Shown one piece after another: positions 1 to 8,807 of a DNA stretch of 64,000 bases. The stretch is from assembly GCA_009773635.1 (NCBI GenBank), contig WSYC01000004.1, forward strand, positions 57,223-121,222, written 5' to 3'. Source of the stretch: Beijerinckiaceae bacterium (GTDB lineage Bacteria > Pseudomonadota > Alphaproteobacteria > Rhizobiales > Beijerinckiaceae). Within the stretch, counting starts at the first letter, position 1. Every line of letters begins with the position of its first letter. Under the pieces are notes generated by a model. That model ran no database searches. It saw only the letters and a program-made list of their open reading frames with translations, and had not been told where the DNA came from. Made by a program: the position numbers and the translations under genes.

Positions 1-446
1 GCGGCTCGCAGACCAGCAGGCTCTATCGCGCCCTCGTGATCGATCAGGCCATCGCGGTTTCCGCCGGAGCCTGGTACTGGAACGACGCGCTCGATATGGG
101 TCAGTTTGGTGCCTATGCCGTCCCGGCCGAAGGCGTCGATCTCGATGCGCTCGATGGCGCGACCGAAACCATCATCAAGACCTTGCGCGACGCCCCGGTC
201 GATGCGCGCGAGCTGGAGCGGGCCAAGACCCGGCTGATCGCCGATATGGTCTATGCGCAGGACAACCAGACGCATCTCGCGCGGATTTATGGCTCGACCC
301 TCACGACCGGCGGCAAGGTCGGCGATGTCGCGGACTGGGTCGAGAAGATCCGCGCGGTGAGCGCAGCGGATATCCTCGCCGTCGCGCAGAAGTATCTCCA
401 GCCAGGGCGTGCGGTTGTCGGGCATCTGCTCAAGGCCGCCGCCTGA
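1..446 (+). CDS. M16 family (insulinase-type) zinc peptidase, 3' part only
   Basis: The gene enters from outside the window; the reading frame is open from base 3 to a TGA at 444-446. The visible 147 residues are the end of the second M16 domain. It opens with GSQTSRLYRALV, matching the conserved GGGxTSRLYxxLV segment after the catalytic half, and continues through typical helical M16 C-terminal sequence. The catalytic HxxEH motif would lie upstream and cannot be checked. A second M16 protein starts 43 bases downstream, so the two probably form a heteromeric periplasmic peptidase, as in known alphaproteobacterial M16B pairs. Any signal peptide is out of view. Confidence 0.85.
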   Translation, partial: GSQTSRLYRALVIDQAIAVSAGAWYWNDALDMGQFGAYAVPAEGVDLDALDGATETIIKTLRDAPVDARELERAKTRLIADMVYAQDNQTHLARIYGSTLTTGGKVGDVADWVEKIRAVSAADILAVAQKYLQPGRAVVGHLLKAAA

Positions 447-489
447 ACCCGGCGCTTCCGCCGGATATCACCCTGTTTTTCTCTCGGAT

Positions 490-1785
490 ATGCAGAAATC
501 ACCGGATATGAACCTGAAGCCAGCCAGTTCGAGCCAATCGTCGACCCGTGTTCAATCGGTCCAGACCCCGTCCGGGATCGAAGTCTGGCTCGTGGAGGAT
601 TACACGGTCCCGCTGCTTTCCGTGGAGTTCGCGTTTCTCGGCGGCGCGGCGCAGGATCCTCTGGGCAAGGCCGGACTCGGCAACCTCATGGCGGGGCTTC
701 TCGATGAAGGCGCGGGTGGGCTGACCTCGCAGGAGTTTCAGGAAGCGCTCGAGGAAAAGGCGATCGAGCTTTCCTTCGATGCCGGGCGGGACCGGCTCGA
801 CGGCTCGCTCCGCACGCTCTCCGAAAATATCGGGCGCGCCTTCGAACTGCTTGGGTTGGCGCTCGCCGCGCCGCGGTTTGACGTCGACGCCATCGACCGC
901 GTGCGCGCGCAGATCATTTCCGGCCTCAAGCGCGATGAATCGGATCCGTCCGCACGGGCACGGGATGCGCTTTCGGCGCTCGCCTACCCTGGCCATGCCT
1001 ATGGCCGGTCGGCGGAAGGCACCATCGCCGACCTCGCCACAATCAGCCGGGACGATATCGTTGCGCATCATGCCCGGCTTTTCGCGCGCGACAATCTCAG
1101 GATCGTCGCCGTCGGCGCGATCGCGCCGGATGCGCTGACAAATGCGGTCGAGGCCGCATTCGGCGGATTGCCGCAAGCGCCGTCGCTCGTCCCGGTGCCG
1201 GCGGTGACGATGGTGGGCCTTGGCAAGCGCGAGATCATCGATCTCGATATCCCGCAATCGACGCTCTATCTGGCGCTGCCGGGCATCGCCCGCCGGGATT
1301 CCGATCACATGTCCGCGAGCGTGCTCAACCACATTCTGGGCGGCGGCAGCTTCACCTCCCGCCTCTGGACCGAGGTGCGCGAGAAACGCGGGCTTGCGTA
1401 TTCGGTCTGGTCGATGCTCTCAAGCCGGGCGCAATCGGCGATGTTTCTCGCGGGCACAGCGACCAGCAATGAACGCGTTGCAGAATCGCTGGAGGTGCTG
1501 CTGGCCGAGATCAACAAGATCGCGCAGGAAGGCGCGAGCGCGGACGAACTCGACAAGGCCAGGCGCTACCTGATGGGCTCCTACGCCCTGCGCTTTGATA
1601 CCTCGCGCAAGATCGCGGGCCAGCTTCTCGAAATCAGGATCGAGGAACTGGGGATCGATTACATCGACCGCCGCAACGCCGAAGTGGCGGCAGTGACGCT
1701 GGAGGCGATGCAGGCTGCCAGCGCCCGGTTGTTCAGTTCGGTTTCGCCGCTGGTGGTTGTGGCAGGACGCCCGCAGGGACTTTGA
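490..1785 (+). CDS. M16 family peptidase-like subunit without HxxEH motif
   Basis: A protein of 431 residues with the two-domain M16 fold. Where active M16 enzymes carry HxxEH, the sequence reads GLGNLMAGLLDEG, so no zinc-binding pair is present. The substrate-binding R/Y signature of the C-terminal half is kept (FTSRLWTEVREKRGLAYS). This is the pattern of the non-catalytic partner in M16B heterodimers; the catalytic partner is presumably the gene just upstream. The ATG at 490 was chosen because an ATG at 409 would overlap the previous gene; ATG 508 is also possible and neither has a strong ribosome binding site. No signal peptide is obvious with this start. Confidence 0.85.
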   Translation: MQKSPDMNLKPASSSQSSTRVQSVQTPSGIEVWLVEDYTVPLLSVEFAFLGGAAQDPLGKAGLGNLMAGLLDEGAGGLTSQEFQEALEEKAIELSFDAGRDRLDGSLRTLSENIGRAFELLGLALAAPRFDVDAIDRVRAQIISGLKRDESDPSARARDALSALAYPGHAYGRSAEGTIADLATISRDDIVAHHARLFARDNLRIVAVGAIAPDALTNAVEAAFGGLPQAPSLVPVPAVTMVGLGKREIIDLDIPQSTLYLALPGIARRDSDHMSASVLNHILGGGSFTSRLWTEVREKRGLAYSVWSMLSSRAQSAMFLAGTATSNERVAESLEVLLAEINKIAQEGASADELDKARRYLMGSYALRFDTSRKIAGQLLEIRIEELGIDYIDRRNAEVAAVTLEAMQAASARLFSSVSPLVVVAGRPQGL

Positions 1786-1923
1786 CAGGACGCCCGCAGG
1801 GGCTTTGATCCGCCGGGGCGGCGCCGAATGGTGCTTGCGCTCGCTGCGTGCGCATGGCAGCAGAACGCGGTGCAGGCGGCCATGCGGATGTCTTGCAACA
1901 TCGTTCAGGAAAGGCGCAGCCCC

Positions 1924-2886
1924 ATGAGCCTCAGTTCAGACCTCATCGTCGATCGTCGCCGGCTGCGTCGCCAGCTGACCTTCTGGCGCGTGCTGGCCGT
2001 GCTGGTCGCGCTGGCAGCCATCATCGGGGCCGGGGCCTTCTGGGGCGGCACCGCGCTTGGCGGTCGACAGCCGCATATCGCCCGGATCGCCATCGAAGGG
2101 ATGATCACCGGCAAGCAGGACGTGATCGATCTCCTGCGTCGGGCGGACAACGCGAACGCGAAAGCCGTGATCCTGCGGATCAATTCCGGCGGCGGTACGA
2201 CCTCCGGCTCGGAGATGCTCTACAACGAGGTGCGGCGCCTGGCGGCCAAGAAGCCGGTTGTGGCGGTGATCGACGGCGTTGGCGCGTCCGGGGCCTACAT
2301 GACAGCCATCGGCGCTGACCGGATCATGGCGAACGGCAGCGCGGTTGTCGGCTCCATCGGCGTGATCTCGCAGGTCCCGAACTTCTCCCGCCTGCTCGAT
2401 ACGGTTGGTGTGAAGGTCGAATCGGTGCGCTCGAGCCCGCTCAAGGCGATGCCCTCGGGCATCGAGCCGACGACGCCGGAAGCCCGTGCCGCGCTTGAGG
2501 AGACCGTCGCAGAAAGCTATGGCTGGTTCCGCGCGCTTGTGGGTGAACGCCGCAAGCTCGAGGGCGAAGCACTGGCGAAGGTCGCCGATGGACGGGTGTT
2601 CACCGGGCGGCAGGCCGTGGGGTTGAAGCTCATCGACGGCCTTGGCGACGAGAAGGACGCGATCGCCTGGCTCGAGGCTGAAAAGGGGATCGCGAAGGGG
2701 CTTGCGGTGCGTCCTTATACGATCCGGCAGACCATCAACCGCATCCCAGGACTCAACGTGCTTGCGGCCCTGTTCGGGTTTGCGGCGACCGATTCCGCCC
2801 GCGTTCTGGGCGATGCCGCCCGGGAAATGGTCGGTGCCGGCGCGCTTGACGGGCTGGTTTCCGTCTGGCACCCTGCCGGACAATAA
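1924..2886 (+). CDS. sppA: signal peptide peptidase SppA-like, S49 family
   Basis: A short-form S49 serine protease of 320 residues that degrades cleaved signal peptides or other membrane-proximal peptides. One N-terminal membrane anchor lies at about residues 19-42, followed by a single S49 domain. The catalytic dyad is visible: Ser122 in GASGAYM and Lys174 in SSPLKAMPSG. RINSGGG and VGSIGVI are also family-typical. ATG 1924 follows an AGGAAAGG-like ribosome binding site; the frame is open further upstream but that extension is low quality. The following gene is ihfB, a linkage common in Hyphomicrobiales. Confidence 0.92.
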   Translation: MSLSSDLIVDRRRLRRQLTFWRVLAVLVALAAIIGAGAFWGGTALGGRQPHIARIAIEGMITGKQDVIDLLRRADNANAKAVILRINSGGGTTSGSEMLYNEVRRLAAKKPVVAVIDGVGASGAYMTAIGADRIMANGSAVVGSIGVISQVPNFSRLLDTVGVKVESVRSSPLKAMPSGIEPTTPEARAALEETVAESYGWFRALVGERRKLEGEALAKVADGRVFTGRQAVGLKLIDGLGDEKDAIAWLEAEKGIAKGLAVRPYTIRQTINRIPGLNVLAALFGFAATDSARVLGDAAREMVGAGALDGLVSVWHPAGQ

Positions 2887-3010
2887 TTATTCCAAATCAA
2901 TGCCCTAATCACATATTTTTTTGAAAATTGTCCTGTTGGTCCTTGCTGCAATCTGGCAAATGCTCAACGAGGAATTCGCTTTCAAGCATAGCTCCGCAAG
3001 AGAGGCCCCC

Positions 3011-3313
3011 GTGATCAAGTCCGAACTCGTTCTGAAACTTTCCGAGATGAACCCGCACCTCTATCAGCGTGATGTGGAAATTCTCGTCAACGCAATCCTC
3101 GACGAGATCACTGACGCTCTGCGCAAGGGGGACCGTGTGGAATTGCGCGGATTCGGAACCTTCTCGATCAAGGAGCGCGACGCGCGCCAGGGACGCAACC
3201 CGCGCACCGGCGAGAAGGTCAGTGTGACCGGCAAGGTGGTGCCCTATTTCAAGAGCGGCAAGGAAATGCGGGATCGGTTGAACCCCAAGGCTGGCGCTGC
3301 AAAGCGCGCATAA
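3011..3313 (+). CDS. ihfB: integration host factor subunit beta
   Basis: A 100-residue HU/IHF-family DNA-bending protein. The N-terminal helix pair ([16 protein letters not shown]) and the beta-ribbon arm segments [19 protein letters not shown] and [15 protein letters not shown] are the beta-subunit type. It pairs with IhfA, encoded elsewhere, to bend DNA at WATCARNNNNTTR sites in promoters and recombination sites. GTG 3011 was chosen because it sits just after a GAGAGG ribosome binding site and gives the usual length; an upstream in-frame extension to 2921 does not match the family. Confidence 0.95.
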   Translation: MIKSELVLKLSEMNPHLYQRDVEILVNAILDEITDALRKGDRVELRGFGTFSIKERDARQGRNPRTGEKVSVTGKVVPYFKSGKEMRDRLNPKAGAAKRA

Positions 3314-3383
3314 AAAAAAGACCGGGTGCTGTCCGCCGCGTCTGAGCGGCAACGTCCCGCTTGCCAGATGACTGGAGACCGCT

Positions 3384-3716
3384 GTGTTCAGAATGATCAA
3401 GTTTCTTTTGATGCTGCCGGTGGCCATCGCACTCGTGCTGTTTGGCGTTGCCAACCGGCAGATTGTCACGCTGATCCTCGATCCGGTCTCGCCGCAGGCG
3501 GAAGCATTCAAGGTTTCGGTTCCGTTGTTTGTGTTCTTTTTCGCAACGCTGGCGATTGGTATCGTCGTCGGCTCGGCCAGCACCTGGCTCGCGCAGGGCA
3601 GGCATCGTCGCGCCGAGCGCCAGTTCCGCCGGGAGCGTGACCGCCTGCAGGAGGAATGTGCGAAGCTGAAGGCGGCAGCACCGGCTGGCGGCACCGCGCT
3701 GGCAGCCCTGCGCTAA
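3384..3716 (+). CDS. LapA-domain (DUF1049) inner-membrane protein
   Basis: A protein of 110 residues with two hydrophobic segments (about 5-25 and 45-67) and a basic, helical, probably coiled-coil cytoplasmic tail (GRHRRAERQFRRERDRLQEE). This is the LapA architecture; in E. coli LapA works with LapB to control lipopolysaccharide synthesis through LpxC turnover. No LapB-type TPR protein is nearby, so the function here is inferred from the family only. GTG 3384 is the first reasonable start. It sits between ihfB and the amino-acid gene cluster and may share the ihfB transcript. Confidence 0.85.
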   Translation: MFRMIKFLLMLPVAIALVLFGVANRQIVTLILDPVSPQAEAFKVSVPLFVFFFATLAIGIVVGSASTWLAQGRHRRAERQFRRERDRLQEECAKLKAAAPAGGTALAALR

Positions 3717-3725
3717 GGCCCGGTC

Positions 3726-4662
3726 ATGCGCGTCATCGAAGCGGCAGGCGTCGACAGCGCCCTCGATTTTTCCGCGCTTGTCGACGCGATCGACGCGGCT
3801 TTGCGCGCCGATGTGGTGGTTCCCGTTCGTCATCATCACACCATCGCCCGTCCGGATGGCGATGCGACCGCACTGATCATGCCGGCGTGGGCGGCAGGCG
3901 CTGGTGGATTCTTGGGCGTCAAGCTCGTCAATGTCTTTCCCGGCAATGCGGCACGCGGATTGCCGAGCGTCCTGGGCACCTATGTGCTGATGCACGGCGA
4001 TACCGGTGCGCCGCTGGCGGTGATCGACGGCACGCGGCTGACGCTGTGGAGAACCGCTGCAACCTCGGCGCTTGCCGCGCGTTATCTTGCCCGCGAGGAT
4101 GCCTCGGTGCATCTGATGGTGGGTGCCGGCGCGCTCTCGCCGTTTTTCCTCAAGGCGCATCGTGCAGTGAGGCCGATCACGCGCTCGATCATCTGGAACA
4201 AGACCCGCGCGAACGCCGAGAAGATCGCAACGAGCCTTCGGGCCGAGGGCATTACGGTCGAGGTCGCGGACGATCTCGAAGCCGCCGTGCGCGCCGCCGA
4301 TATCATCTCGACGGCGACGCTTTCGCGCGAACCGCTGGTGCGTGGCGCCTGGCTCAAGCCCGGCGCGCACCTCGATCTCGTCGGGGCGTTCACGCCCGAG
4401 ATGCGGGAAACGGACGATGATTGCGTGCTGCGCTCGCGCATCTTCGTCGATACGCGCGGCGGCGCGCTGAAAGAAGGTGGTGATCTCGTCCAGCCGATCA
4501 AGGCGGGGCTGATCTCGGCGGATGTGGTCGAGGCGGATTTGTTCGATCTTGCGCGCGGAACGGTGCGGTTCACGCGTGCGAAGGACGACATCACGCTCTA
4601 CAAGTCCACCGGCGGGGCGATTTTCGACCCTCGTCGCGGCAAAAAGCGGGATTGCGGCGTGA
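3726..4662 (+). CDS. ornithine cyclodeaminase/mu-crystallin family protein, frameshifted near 3' end
   Basis: NAD(P)-binding family of ornithine cyclodeaminase, pyrroline-2-carboxylate reductase and mu-crystallin. The Rossmann region starts near VHLMVGAGALSPFFLKAH and the family-typical end is ITLYKSTGGAIFD. As given, the frame has no stop after this: it reads PRRGKKRDCG and runs in frame through trpF to 5315. Removing one C from the run 4628-4630 restores the family ending, AIFD then [10 protein letters not shown], with a TGA at 4660-4662 overlapping the trpF GTG (4659). The corrected protein has 311 residues, the normal family length. I therefore read the apparent Ocd-TrpF fusion as a one-base insertion, either real or a sequencing error. 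Exact substrate unknown. Confidence 0.8.
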
Positions 4663-5315
4663 GCCTGCTCATCAAGATCTGCGGGCTGAAGACGCCGGAG
4701 AGTGTCGACTGCGCGGTCGGGGCCGGCGCGGATATGCTCGGCTTTGTGTTCCACCCAAAAAGCCCACGTTATATTCTGCCGGATGCTGCGGCTGCGCTCG
4801 TTCGCCAGAGCGCCGGCCGTGCGCGTTGCGTCGCGCTGGTGGTCGATACTGATGATGGCCAGCTCGGCGTGCTGCGCTCCACTGTCGCGCCCGATCTCTG
4901 GCAGTTCCACGGTACGGAATCCCTCGAGCGCGTGCGCGATGTCCGCGCCGCCTTTGGCATCCCCGTGATGAAAGCGATCGGCGTTGCTTCTGCCGCCGAT
5001 CTTACCGCCATCCCCGCCTATGCCGCTGTCGCCGACCGCATCCTGCTCGATGCCAAACCGCCCAAAGATGCCGCCTATCCCGGCGGGCACGGGCGGGTGT
5101 TCGACTGGCAAATCCTTTCCGCGCTTCCCCCGGACCTGCCGTTCATGCTATCGGGCGGGCTCTCGCCGGAGAACGTGGCGGATGCGATCCGGACAATTCG
5201 GGGCATGGGCCTCAATCTTGTCGGCGTCGATGTCTCCTCCGGGGTTGAAAGTGCGCCGGGCGTCAAGGATTTGGGCAAGATCAGGGCTTTCATCGCGGCA
5301 GCGCGTGAAGCTTAG
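4659..5315 (+). CDS. trpF: phosphoribosylanthranilate isomerase
   Basis: Catalyses the Amadori rearrangement of N-(5'-phosphoribosyl)anthranilate to CdRP in tryptophan synthesis. Starting at GTG 4659 the protein has 218 residues, the usual TrpF length. It carries the (beta/alpha)8 signatures [11 protein letters not shown] near the N-terminus (catalytic Cys), [10 protein letters not shown], the catalytic Asp in ILLDAKPP, and the phosphate-binding stretch [11 protein letters not shown] through [11 protein letters not shown]. The GTG overlaps the TGA that the upstream gene would use if its one-base frameshift were absent. trpB follows after 11 bases and trpA after one intervening gene. Confidence 0.93.
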   Translation: MSLLIKICGLKTPESVDCAVGAGADMLGFVFHPKSPRYILPDAAAALVRQSAGRARCVALVVDTDDGQLGVLRSTVAPDLWQFHGTESLERVRDVRAAFGIPVMKAIGVASAADLTAIPAYAAVADRILLDAKPPKDAAYPGGHGRVFDWQILSALPPDLPFMLSGGLSPENVADAIRTIRGMGLNLVGVDVSSGVESAPGVKDLGKIRAFIAAAREA

Positions 5316-5326
5316 GGAGTAGAGTG

Positions 5327-6589
5327 ATGCAGGAAACCCAGACCATGGCGCAGGCAAAGCCGAATTCCTTCCGGTCGGGGCCGGATGAGAACGGCCGCTT
5401 CGGGATGTTCGGCGGGCGTTTTGTCGCGGAAACCCTGATGCCGCTGATCCTCGATCTCCAGCAGGCCTATGAGGATGCGAAAGCCGATCCGGCGTTTCAT
5501 GCCGAGATGGACTTCATGCTCAAGCATTACGTCGGCCGGCCCTCGCCGCTCTATTTCGCGGAGCGGATGACCGAGCATCTTCGTCAGGTTTCCACGGCCT
5601 CCGGCCTGTCGGGCGGCGCGAAAATCTATTTCAAGCGCGACGAGTTGAACCACACCGGCGCGCACAAAGTGAACAACGTGCTCGGGCAGATCCTGCTCGC
5701 GCGCCGCATGGGCAAGAAGCGGATCATCGCCGAGACCGGTGCCGGCCAGCACGGCGTTGCCACGGCCACGCTCTGCGCGCGCTATGGCCTCGAATGCATT
5801 GTCTACATGGGCGCGGTAGATGTGGAGCGGCAGAAGCCGAATGTGTTCCGCATGAAGATGCTCGGCGCCGAAGTGGTGCCGGTGATCTCTGGCTCGAAGA
5901 CGCTGAAGGATGCGATGAACGAGGCGTTGCGCGATTGGGTGACCAACGTGGAGACGACCTTCTACTGCATCGGCACGGCGGCGGGGCCGCACCCCTATCC
6001 GATGATGGTGCGCGACTTCCAGTGCGTCATCGGCAACGAGACCAAGGCACAGATGCAGGAGGCCGAGGGCCGCCTGCCGGATAGTCTCATCGCGGCGATC
6101 GGCGGCGGTTCGAACGCCATCGGGCTGTTCCACCCGTTCCTGGATGATCCCTCCGTGGCGATTTATGGCGTCGAAGCTGCTGGGCACGGGCTTTCGACCG
6201 GGTTGCACGCGGCCTCGCTGACGGGCGGACGCCCCGGCGTGCTGCACGGCAACCGCACATACCTCCTCATGGATGACGACGGCCAGATCAAGGATGCGCA
6301 TTCGATTTCCGCGGGCCTCGATTACCCCGGCATCGGGCCGGAGCATTCCTATCTCCACGACATCAAGCGCGTGCAATACCTCTTCGCGACCGACGACGAG
6401 GCGCTGGCCGCCTTCCAGCTCTGCTCGAAGCTTGAGGGCATCATTCCGGCGCTTGAACCCGCACATGCGCTGGCGAAAGTCATCGATCTCGCGCCGACGC
6501 TGCCGAAGGACCACCTCATGGTGATGAATTTGTGCGGCCGTGGCGACAAGGACATCTTTACGGTTGCCGAACACCTCGGGGGGATGTGA
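5327..6589 (+). CDS. trpB: tryptophan synthase beta chain
   Basis: PLP enzyme joining indole and serine, 420 residues from ATG 5327, which follows an AGGGAG ribosome binding site by seven bases. A GTG directly before it at 5324 is an alternative. Visible signatures are [16 protein letters not shown], the PLP-lysine motif HTGAHKVNN, the phosphate-binding glycines in GGGSNAIG, and the C-terminal LCGRGDKDI. It would form the alpha2-beta2 complex with TrpA (6857-7684). Unusually, trpB and trpA are separated here by a small unrelated gene whose ATG overlaps the trpB TGA. Confidence 0.97.
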   Translation: MQETQTMAQAKPNSFRSGPDENGRFGMFGGRFVAETLMPLILDLQQAYEDAKADPAFHAEMDFMLKHYVGRPSPLYFAERMTEHLRQVSTASGLSGGAKIYFKRDELNHTGAHKVNNVLGQILLARRMGKKRIIAETGAGQHGVATATLCARYGLECIVYMGAVDVERQKPNVFRMKMLGAEVVPVISGSKTLKDAMNEALRDWVTNVETTFYCIGTAAGPHPYPMMVRDFQCVIGNETKAQMQEAEGRLPDSLIAAIGGGSNAIGLFHPFLDDPSVAIYGVEAAGHGLSTGLHAASLTGGRPGVLHGNRTYLLMDDDGQIKDAHSISAGLDYPGIGPEHSYLHDIKRVQYLFATDDEALAAFQLCSKLEGIIPALEPAHALAKVIDLAPTLPKDHLMVMNLCGRGDKDIFTVAEHLGGM

Positions 6590-6849
6590 TGAGCAATGAA
6601 AAACCTCGGGCCGATGAGGTCATTTCTGTCGATCATGCCTTCCAAGCCCTGCACTATTTTTTGGACGGCTATTGGCAGCGTGGCGGAAGCGGCTCCGAAG
6701 ATTTGGCGATTCTTTGCGGCGAAACATCGCTTGTTCAAACAACAGATGGCGAACTAGTGCCATCCGACCACACACTTTGGTTCGACTTTCTAGCGGCTAT
6801 CGACACGGTTAAAACGAGCGGCGCTCCAGTGCTGCGTTTGACAAAGTGA
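6589..6849 (+). CDS. small unknown protein inside the trp operon
   Basis: An 86-residue acidic soluble protein starting at an ATG that shares one base with the trpB stop and ending seven bases before trpA, so it should be translationally coupled. It has no signal peptide or membrane segment. The middle reads [15 protein letters not shown] and later [20 protein letters not shown] do not recognise the family. Its base composition (many A/T third positions, codons such as ttt, att, aaa) is clearly lower in GC than trpB and trpA, suggesting recent acquisition. trpB and trpA are usually directly adjacent in related bacteria. Confidence 0.7.
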   Translation: MSNEKPRADEVISVDHAFQALHYFLDGYWQRGGSGSEDLAILCGETSLVQTTDGELVPSDHTLWFDFLAAIDTVKTSGAPVLRLTK

Positions 6850-6856
6850 TTTTTGC

Positions 6857-7684
6857 ATGACCTCCCGTATCCCCGCCCGTTTCGCGAAAAACGCTGCCGC
6901 TGGCCGCGCCAGCCTCGTGACCTTCGTCACTGCTGGGGATCCCGATCCCGTCACCTCGCTCGCGCTGGTCAAGGCGCTGCCATCAGCCGGCGCCGATGTC
7001 ATCGAACTCGGCATGCCGTTCTCGGACCCGATGGCCGATGGTCCGGCGATCCAGTGGTCGTCGATGCGCGCACTCAAGGCTGGCATGACGCTGAAGGGCA
7101 CGCTGGCGCTGGTGACCGAATTCCGCAAGGACAACGCGGAAACCCCCATCGTGCTCATGGGCTACTACAACCCGATCTATATCTACGGGGTCGAGAAATT
7201 CCTTCTCGATGCCGTGAAGGCTGGTGTCGACGGGCTGATTGTCGTCGATCTGCCGCCCGAGGAAGACGCGGAATTGTGCCTGCCTGCCATGAAGGCCGGG
7301 CTCAACTTCATCCGGCTGGCGACGCCGACGACCGACGACAAGCGCCTCCCGAAGGTGCTCGGCAACACCTCTGGTTTCGTCTATTATGTCTCGATCAACG
7401 GCATCACCGGTACCGCGACGCCGGATTTCGGGCAGGTCTCATCCGCGGTTGCGCGCATCAAGCGGCACACGAAGCTCCCGGTCGCGGTCGGGTTCGGCGT
7501 GAAAGCGCCGGAGCATGCGGCCGCGATCGCTGAAGGCGCGGATGGCGTTGTCGTCGGCTCGGCGCTGGTCGAAGCGATCCGCACCTCGCTCGATGCTGAT
7601 GGCAAGGCCACGGAAAAGACCGTTTCGGCTGTCACGTCGATTGTTTCGGGTCTCGCTGGCGCGATCCGGAACGTGAAGAAATAG
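6857..7684 (+). CDS. trpA: tryptophan synthase alpha chain
   Basis: Cleaves indole-3-glycerol phosphate to indole and glyceraldehyde 3-phosphate, passing indole to TrpB. The 275-residue TIM barrel shows the catalytic glutamate in [16 protein letters not shown], the catalytic aspartate in [10 protein letters not shown], the loop segment [11 protein letters not shown], and the phosphate-binding region [10 protein letters not shown] and GVVVGSALV. It lies seven bases after the small unknown gene that splits it from trpB. Confidence 0.97.
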   Translation: MTSRIPARFAKNAAAGRASLVTFVTAGDPDPVTSLALVKALPSAGADVIELGMPFSDPMADGPAIQWSSMRALKAGMTLKGTLALVTEFRKDNAETPIVLMGYYNPIYIYGVEKFLLDAVKAGVDGLIVVDLPPEEDAELCLPAMKAGLNFIRLATPTTDDKRLPKVLGNTSGFVYYVSINGITGTATPDFGQVSSAVARIKRHTKLPVAVGFGVKAPEHAAAIAEGADGVVVGSALVEAIRTSLDADGKATEKTVSAVTSIVSGLAGAIRNVKK

Positions 7685-7706
7685 AGCTTATATCGTGAGC
7701 CATCCT

Positions 7707-7836
7707 GCCTTGGTCGAAGACCAAGGCTAGGAGCAACGCGACGCCGAGCAGGGCATCTTGGTGCCCGTCGCGAGGGAATTCCGCAGCGGCAAAGCCGGTG
7801 CAATAAAATGAACGCGACGCCGAGCTTATGCGAGGG
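7707..7836 (+). repeat. composite palindromic repeat between trpA and accD
   Basis: A perfect hairpin (arms GCCTTGGTC at 7707-7715 and GACCAAGGC at 7719-7727, loop GAA) is followed by two versions of a repeat beginning AACGCGACGCCGAGC: one near 7735-7750 and one at 7811-7836. The 23-base core at 7814-7836 recurs exactly, in reverse orientation, at 51040-51062 and for 16 bases at 54797-54812. A degraded dispersed palindrome is the simplest reading; no coding sequence is apparent. Confidence 0.6.
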
Positions 7837-7848
7837 AGCTAAAATACC

Positions 7849-8721
7849 ATGTCCACCGAAAGCACGATGAACTGGATCACGAACCTCGTCCGGCCGAAAA
7901 TCCGCTCGCTTTTGCGCCGCGAAACGCCGGAAAATCTCTGGATCAAGTGCCCGGATACCGGACAGATGGTGTTCCAGAAGGAGGTCGAGGATAACCTCTG
8001 GGTCATCCCCGGCTCGGAACATCACCTGCGCATGACCGCCAAGGTGCGGCTCGCGCATATGTTCGATGGCGGTGCCTATGAGCAGATCAAGGTGCCGGAA
8101 GTCCCGGCCGATCCGCTGAAGTTCAAGGACGAGAAGCGCTACACCGACCGCATCAAGGACGCGCGCGCCAAGACCGGCATGCACGATTCCGTGCTGATCG
8201 GAACCGGCACGCTCGACGCCCTGCCGGTGACGATGGCGGTGCAGGATTTCGCCTTCATGGGCGGCTCCCTCGGCATGGCGGCGGGCGAATCCGTGATTGT
8301 GGCGGCAACGACGGCACTCGAGCGCAAGACGCCGCTGGTGCTGTTCATCGCCTCGGGCGGCGCACGCATGCAGGAGGGCATCCTCTCGCTGATGCAGCTG
8401 CCGCGCACCACGGTGGCGATCCAGCGGCTGCGCCGTGCTGGCTTGCCGTATATCGCCGTGCTGACAAACCCGACGACCGGCGGCGTCACGGCGTCCTACG
8501 CGATGCTGGGCGATGTTCATATCGCCGAACCCGGCGCGATGATCGGCTTCGCTGGCCCGCGCGTCATCGAGCAGACGATCCGCGAGAAGTTGCCCGAGGG
8601 CTTTCAGCGCGCCGAATACCTGCGCGACCACGGCATGGTCGACATGGTGCTGCATCGCAAGGAAATCCGCGGAACCGTTTCCCGTCTCTGCCGCCTGCTC
8701 ATGAAGCAGGAAGCCGCATAG
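7849..8721 (+). CDS. accD: acetyl-CoA carboxylase carboxyltransferase subunit beta
   Basis: Beta subunit of the carboxyltransferase that makes malonyl-CoA for fatty acid synthesis, partner of AccA (not in the window). The 290 residues show the crotonase-type carboxyltransferase core: [28 protein letters not shown] and [14 protein letters not shown]. The N-terminal zinc ribbon is degenerate: [12 protein letters not shown] with VIPGSEHH, so three of the four zinc-ligand cysteines of the E. coli enzyme are missing, which is usual for alphaproteobacterial AccD. The gene lies between trpA and folC, as in many Hyphomicrobiales. Confidence 0.96.
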   Translation: MSTESTMNWITNLVRPKIRSLLRRETPENLWIKCPDTGQMVFQKEVEDNLWVIPGSEHHLRMTAKVRLAHMFDGGAYEQIKVPEVPADPLKFKDEKRYTDRIKDARAKTGMHDSVLIGTGTLDALPVTMAVQDFAFMGGSLGMAAGESVIVAATTALERKTPLVLFIASGGARMQEGILSLMQLPRTTVAIQRLRRAGLPYIAVLTNPTTGGVTASYAMLGDVHIAEPGAMIGFAGPRVIEQTIREKLPEGFQRAEYLRDHGMVDMVLHRKEIRGTVSRLCRLLMKQEAA

Positions 8722-8764
8722 CGACATCAAGCGAAGTGGATGCCGGTTCGCGTGAAGATGTCGC
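8721..8764 (+). repeat. dispersed hairpin repeat, copy 1
   Basis: Outer arms GCGACATC (8721-8728) and GATGTCGC (8757-8764) pair perfectly around a conserved core AAGCGAAGTGGATGCCGG then TTCGCGTG, which contains inner arms GCGAA and TTCGC. Two other copies at 44659-44702 and 52505-52550 keep the core but have different outer arms that still pair. It starts directly at the accD stop. Similar elements are common between genes in Hyphomicrobiales. Confidence 0.8.
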
Positions 8765-8807
8765 GTCAAAACACCAACGGGATTCGTGCGAAAGCTGATT
8801 TTGTCCG

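Noticed and set aside
3313-3384. Terminator between ihfB and the LapA-domain gene
   Set aside because: A short GCCGC/GCGGC pair exists near 3335-3350 but it is weak and has no U tract.
3249-5111. 620-codon open frame on the minus strand opposite the Ocd/TrpF region
   Set aside because: Arg/His/Asp-rich translation typical of antisense frames in GC-rich DNA, no ribosome binding site and no family-like segment; the plus strand carries recognisable enzymes.
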